A DNA stretch of 17,124 bases from CAZOMR01 sp964580655. GTDB taxonomy: Bacteria > RBG-13-61-14 > CAZOMR01. The notes below the pieces were generated by a model. The model searched no databases, had not been told where the DNA came from, and saw nothing but the letters and a program-made list of their open reading frames with translations. The position numbers were made by a program, and so were the translations under genes. Positions 13,448 to 17,124 of this stretch are shown piece after piece (within the stretch, counting starts at the first letter, position 1; each line of letters starts with the position of its first letter). The stretch spans positions 1-17,124 of the forward strand of contig CAZOMR010000040.1 in assembly GCA_964580655.1 (NCBI GenBank). Direction: 5' to 3'.

Positions 13448-14764
13448 ATGAATCTGTGCATAGTCGGAGCGGGTTATGTAGGGCTTGTGGCCGGCACCTG
13501 CTTTGCCGAGAGCGGAAACGAGGTCATCTGCACGGACATAAACGAGGAAAAGATAGGCCTGCTCAAAACTGGCCTGTCCCCCATATTTGAGCCTGGTCTG
13601 GATGAGTTGATCGCTCGCAACCTCAAGGAGAAGCGGCTCAGCTTTACCACGGACTTTACCGAGGCCATACGGCAGTCCGAGATCATCTTTATAGCAGTTG
13701 GCACGCCTCCTGCAGAGGACGGCTCGGCTGACCTATCTGCCGTGTTCGAGGTGGCGCGCACAATCGGCCGGAATCTTAACAGCTACAAGATCGTGGTCAA
13801 CAAGTCCACAGTCCCGGTAGGCACTGCGGACAGGGTGGAGAAGATAATCGCGGCGGAGACGGACCGCGAATTTGATGTCGTGTCCAATCCCGAGTTCATG
13901 AAGGAGGGTGCGGCAGTTGATGATTTCATGAAGCCGGACAGGGTGGTCGTCGGCACCAAGACAGACAGGGCCGCCCGGATCATGCAGGAGCTTTATGCCC
14001 CATTTGTCCGCACGGAAAAGCCTATCCTGATCATGGATCGCAGGAGCGCTGAGATGACCAAATACGCGGCCAACGCCATGCTGGCCACCAAGATCTCTTT
14101 CATAAACGAGATAGCCAATATCTGCGAGAAGGTGGGCGCGGACATAAACAATGTCAGGCGAGGCATAGGCTTTGACTCCCGCATCGGATTCCAGTTCCTG
14201 TTTCCCGGAGTCGGATATGGCGGGTCATGCTTTCCCAAGGATGTGGATGCACTGATCCGCACAGCCAGTCATTACGAGTGTGAGAGCAAAATACTTGTCG
14301 CAGTGCAATCTATGAACCAGGATCAAAAGCGGCTGATGGTGCGGAGAATAAAGGATCACTTCGCGGGTAGGCTCGAGGGCCTGGTGCTTGCGCTCTGGGG
14401 CTTGAGCTTCAAGCCCCAGACAGATGACTTGAGGGAAGCCCCGTCAATGGAGATCATTCGCGGCCTGATCCCCGATGGCGTGATCTTGCAGGTCTATGAT
14501 CCCGTAGCCATGGATGAAGCCAGGAGAATTCTGGGGGATTCTGTGCGGTACATGGAAAATGCGTATCATGCCCTGGAAGGGGCCTCTGCACTGGTAGTGG
14601 TCACGGAGTGGCCGGAATTCCGCCGGCCCAACTTCGTGCGCATAAAGGAACTCCTCAAAAAGCCTGTCATCTTCGACGGCAGAAACCTCTATGAGCCGGA
14701 CCTGATGCAGGCTCGCGGCTTCGTCTATTACTCCATAGGCAGAGCAGTGGTGGGTCAATCCTGA
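13448..14764 (+). CDS. ugd: UDP-glucose 6-dehydrogenase
   Basis: This enzyme oxidises UDP-glucose to UDP-glucuronate in two NAD-dependent steps, providing an acidic sugar donor for surface polysaccharides. The N-terminal Rossmann motif GAGYVG lies at 7-12, and AVGTPP is at 83-88. STVPVGT (120-126), NPEFMKEGAA (147-156) and catalytic Lys205 in EMTKYAAN follow. The catalytic Cys261 lies in GYGGSCFPKD (257-266). The C-terminal UDP-binding domain includes LSFKPQTDDLREAPS. The full length of 438 residues is normal. The ATG has GGAG about 8 nt upstream. GDP-mannose dehydrogenase is a close relative, but the motif set fits UDP-glucose better. Confidence 0.94.
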   Translation: MNLCIVGAGYVGLVAGTCFAESGNEVICTDINEEKIGLLKTGLSPIFEPGLDELIARNLKEKRLSFTTDFTEAIRQSEIIFIAVGTPPAEDGSADLSAVFEVARTIGRNLNSYKIVVNKSTVPVGTADRVEKIIAAETDREFDVVSNPEFMKEGAAVDDFMKPDRVVVGTKTDRAARIMQELYAPFVRTEKPILIMDRRSAEMTKYAANAMLATKISFINEIANICEKVGADINNVRRGIGFDSRIGFQFLFPGVGYGGSCFPKDVDALIRTASHYECESKILVAVQSMNQDQKRLMVRRIKDHFAGRLEGLVLALWGLSFKPQTDDLREAPSMEIIRGLIPDGVILQVYDPVAMDEARRILGDSVRYMENAYHALEGASALVVVTEWPEFRRPNFVRIKELLKKPVIFDGRNLYEPDLMQARGFVYYSIGRAVVGQS

Positions 14765-14796
14765 AGCGCTTGACAGCCCTTTCCCTGGGTTGAACA

Positions 14797-16965
14797 ATGA
14801 TAAAAAGCGTTAAGATCTCATTGCTCAGGGATATTCCCGGTATAATCATCATTTCCGGTGTATTCGGACTTTTAATTTGCCTTTCCGAGATCATCCTCAA
14901 TCTGGCGGGATTGCTTTTCAGCCATCCTGAGAAATTCCATGTCTTTCAACTGCCCGGACTGATTTCAGCTGGATTGAACCTGCGTTCTCTTCGAGTTGAA
15001 ATGGCATCCTTGATTTTTCTGGGATGGGCATGCGGGTTGCTGGCTGGTTTGCTTTTATATCCTGTGCTTTTCAAGCTGTCGGAATTCAATCGGGAATTCT
15101 CGATCAGAAATACACTCGTAGTTCTTGTCTCGTTAATCCTGGTTATGCTCGGTCTGTTTTATCTGTCAGGAATTATCTTGCCCAACACTGGGGCATTGAT
15201 CGGGACAATAGTTGTGGCTTCAGGATTCATGGTACTCCAATGTTATCACTATCGGGGCAAACCTCTTCGTAAGGCATTACTCAACCTGACCTCGCAGGCG
15301 ATCTGGATAGTGACTTTTCTGGTTATCATCCGGAAGACTGTCTATGTTCTTAATTTCTCCGGGTTTCCAATTCGATACCTCTTGATCCTGCCGGTAATTG
15401 CCGGCTGTTATATCGGCCATGTTTTGTTCCGAAGGTTCCTGACTTGGCTGGATGATGTTTTGCTCCGCCGGTTTCGACTGGAGCGCGCTATTCTGATTTT
15501 AGCTTATCTGATAATCGGGTATGTGCTTTATTATCGTTTCTGGGGGTATCAAAGGATTCCATATCAGCGGCATCATCCTGAAGGAAAGCCTAACATAGTA
15601 ATGATTGTGATGGATACAGTGCGGGCAGACCATGTCTCCTGCTACGGGTATCATCGGGTGACCACCCCATTTATTGACCGGCTTGCCCAACAGGGACTCA
15701 AATTCGAGAATGCCTATTCCACTTCACCGTGGACCCTTCCCTCTCACGCTTCTTTCTTCACCGGCCTGTTTCCCAGTGAACATCAAGCCATCTCCGGCAA
15801 CACCTATCTTGAAGATGAATATCAGACACTGGCTGAAAGTCTTTCCCAACAGGGTTATATCACCTTGGCATATCCCTGCAATCCCTGGATAAGCAGGTTC
15901 TCCAACCTCGATCAGGGCTTTGACATCATTATCGAAGGATGGCATGAGCAGTCCTTCCCGCTCCTCGGTACGCAACTACAGCGACTTGGTGTCATGATCT
16001 TTGATGTCTCCAGTCTGTGGCTTGATAGCGGCGGGGGAAAGGCAACCCGCACCGCCATTCGCTGGCTCAAAAAGCTCTCTCGCAAAAAACAGCCGTTTTT
16101 TCTATTTATCAATTATATGGAGGCGCATGTGCCATATCCATTTAATCCGGAAACTTTTCATTTTTTGCCGGACAAAGAAAATGCATTTGATATGCTCCAT
16201 GAAATCCATTTTGACTGGATAGCCTATGACACCGGGCATCAACATCTGACAAAAAAGCAAGGAGGGATGATTCTCGCATGGTATGACGGATGCATCTATT
16301 ATATCGACAACAGGATCAAGGAGCTGGTGCAGACTTTGATTCAGCAAGAGCTTTATTCAAACACCATCCTTGTTATACTCTCTGACCACGGAGAAGGGCT
16401 TGGAGAACATGATATGTGGTCTCACGAGTACGGTATTTACTATAACCTGCTTAGGGTCCCTCTGATAATCACCTACCCGCCCTTAATCCCTTCAGGACTT
16501 GAGATCAGCACTCCTTTCTCGCTCAAGGAATTGCCTTCCATGATCCTTGAGATGCAATCAGGGAAAAAACCGGAAATTTTATATTCTCCACGGAAGCCTG
16601 TCCATCTTGAGTCCGCACCACTGATCTTTGCCGAGCGCTTTAGACCTGTAACCACAATCCAGGTCTTTAATAAGCAATACCCTGATTTTGATACGGAAAA
16701 GATTGACGGGGACAAAAAATCCCTGATCAAATTCCCATACCACTTTATCTGGGATTCCAAAGGCAGAGACGGGTTATATCGCGCTGACCTCGATCCGGAG
16801 GAAGAAACCAATGTAATCAATACCGAGACAGAAATTTACCAAGAACTTGAATTCCAGGTTAATCTCTTCCGGATTGAGCATCCGGCTCCGGTTTTAAAAG
16901 AGGAAAGGAAAGCTTTCGACCCGGAGACAGAAAGGAAGCTTCGCGCACTCGGGTATATCAGATAA
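14797..16965 (+). CDS. Polytopic sulfatase-superfamily membrane enzyme with Thr nucleophile position
   Basis: This 722-residue protein has six or seven N-terminal membrane segments (about 12-36, 70-92, 105-126, 131-148, 167-184, 194-212, 229-247). A sulfatase-type alkaline-phosphatase-superfamily domain covers about 265-722. Metal-site residues are visible: Asp273 in VMDTVRADH and Asp530-His531 in LSDHGEGLGEH. The nucleophile region reads SPWTLPSHAS (310-319). Thr313 stands where formylglycine sulfatases have Cys or Ser in C/S-x-P-x-R, and His replaces the motif Arg. Thr nucleophiles are known in lipoteichoic-acid synthase and phosphoethanolamine transferases, so transfer or removal of a phospho-group on a lipid or polysaccharide is plausible. 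The C-terminus LRALGYIR is usual for this superfamily. Spacing from ugd is 32 nt, with a weak Shine-Dalgarno site. G+C is lower than in ugd. Confidence 0.85.
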   Translation: MIKSVKISLLRDIPGIIIISGVFGLLICLSEIILNLAGLLFSHPEKFHVFQLPGLISAGLNLRSLRVEMASLIFLGWACGLLAGLLLYPVLFKLSEFNREFSIRNTLVVLVSLILVMLGLFYLSGIILPNTGALIGTIVVASGFMVLQCYHYRGKPLRKALLNLTSQAIWIVTFLVIIRKTVYVLNFSGFPIRYLLILPVIAGCYIGHVLFRRFLTWLDDVLLRRFRLERAILILAYLIIGYVLYYRFWGYQRIPYQRHHPEGKPNIVMIVMDTVRADHVSCYGYHRVTTPFIDRLAQQGLKFENAYSTSPWTLPSHASFFTGLFPSEHQAISGNTYLEDEYQTLAESLSQQGYITLAYPCNPWISRFSNLDQGFDIIIEGWHEQSFPLLGTQLQRLGVMIFDVSSLWLDSGGGKATRTAIRWLKKLSRKKQPFFLFINYMEAHVPYPFNPETFHFLPDKENAFDMLHEIHFDWIAYDTGHQHLTKKQGGMILAWYDGCIYYIDNRIKELVQTLIQQELYSNTILVILSDHGEGLGEHDMWSHEYGIYYNLLRVPLIITYPPLIPSGLEISTPFSLKELPSMILEMQSGKKPEILYSPRKPVHLESAPLIFAERFRPVTTIQVFNKQYPDFDTEKIDGDKKSLIKFPYHFIWDSKGRDGLYRADLDPEEETNVINTETEIYQELEFQVNLFRIEHPAPVLKEERKAFDPETERKLRALGYIR

Positions 16966-16977
16966 GCCCGGACATTA

Positions 16978-16991
16978 CAGGGAAAGCCCTG
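16978..16991. other. Small hairpin after the sulfatase-like gene
   Basis: CAGGG and CCCTG flank a 4-nt loop, 12 nt past the stop codon. There is no T-run after it, so it is at most a weak transcription signal. Confidence 0.25.
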
Positions 16992-17055
16992 CCAGTAAAA
17001 CTGCATTCTTCTGAGCAAAAAGTGATAGACGGCCAGGCCTTGGGTGTGCGACATA

Positions 17056-17120
17056 AATGGTGACTATCAATGAAATATACGGCTCCTCTTGAGAATCTGT
17101 GGGTAATAGTGACCATTACC
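17056..17120. repeat. Inverted repeats at the right edge
   Basis: AATGGTGACTAT (17056-17067) is matched in inverse at 17106-17117 with one mismatch over 12 bases. The second arm also lies inside a perfect 6-bp hairpin, GGTAAT (17102-17107) with ATTACC (17115-17120) and a 7-nt loop. It may be an operator, a REP-like element or the end of an insertion element that is cut off here. Confidence 0.4.
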
Positions 17121-17124
17121 GGAA
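17070..17124 (+). CDS. Possible start of a further gene, cut by the window edge
   Basis: An ATG at 17070 opens a frame that stays open to the edge (18 codons, beginning MKYTAPLEN). Only a weak GGTG lies upstream, and the frame overlaps the inverted repeats. This is a guess that the next bases would settle. Confidence 0.15.
   Translation, partial: MKYTAPLENLWVIVTITG

Noticed and set aside
16978..16991. Intrinsic terminator after the sulfatase-like gene
   Set aside because: The 5-bp stem has no T-run after it, so I list it only as a small hairpin.

Overview
The window looks bacterial. It has Shine-Dalgarno sites, candidate sigma70-type promoters, signal peptides, a ClpX-type zinc finger and Hanks-type kinase signalling, and it is a little over half G+C by eye. 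I see no RNA gene, integrase, transposase or CRISPR array. No single gene fixes the phylum. The mix (long NfeD protease, family-4 uracil-DNA glycosylase, helical-repeat Ser/Thr kinase, nucleotide-sugar genes) would suit an uncultured or deltaproteobacteria-like Gram-negative lineage, but that is inference.

Left block (1-6490, all minus strand): five tightly packed genes read from right to left. They are a membrane-anchored helical-repeat Ser/Thr kinase, a glyoxalase-II-like metallo-beta-lactamase hydrolase, CoaBC (coenzyme A synthesis), a 4Fe-4S family-4 uracil-DNA glycosylase, and an NfeD-type membrane serine protease. Gaps run from a 1-nt overlap to 35 nt, so one transcript is likely. The kinase is the most unusual protein here. 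Much of its helical region is a solenoid with a strict 13-residue period rather than the 34-residue TPR period.

Middle block (6491-9750): a 194-bp gene-free gap with possible terminator hairpins, then a secreted raffinose-synthase/alpha-galactosidase-like (GH36/Sip1) protein on the minus strand. It is divergent from a secreted glycerophosphodiester phosphodiesterase on the plus strand. The 153-bp divergent region holds a candidate promoter with a perfect TTGACA -35 box on each strand.

Right block (9773-16965, plus strand): a good promoter (TTGACG, 17 bp, TACAAT) starts a seven-gene run. It holds a small retropepsin-like aspartic protease, RmlA-type glucose-1-phosphate thymidylyltransferase, an RmlC-like cupin epimerase, RmlB dehydratase, a small protein with a ClpX-type zinc finger and a TPR-like tail, UDP-glucose 6-dehydrogenase, and a polytopic sulfatase-superfamily enzyme with Thr where formylglycine sulfatases have Cys or Ser. 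The rml and ugd genes supply dTDP-4-keto-6-deoxyhexose and UDP-glucuronate precursors for a surface polysaccharide. No rmlD reductase and no glycosyltransferase is visible. The protease and zinc-finger genes are the least explained members. The last 159 bases hold inverted repeats and perhaps the first codons of another gene.

Starts were corrected from Shine-Dalgarno position, promoter position and family alignment for the phosphodiesterase (8998), the retropepsin-like gene (9823) and rmlA (TTG at 10245).
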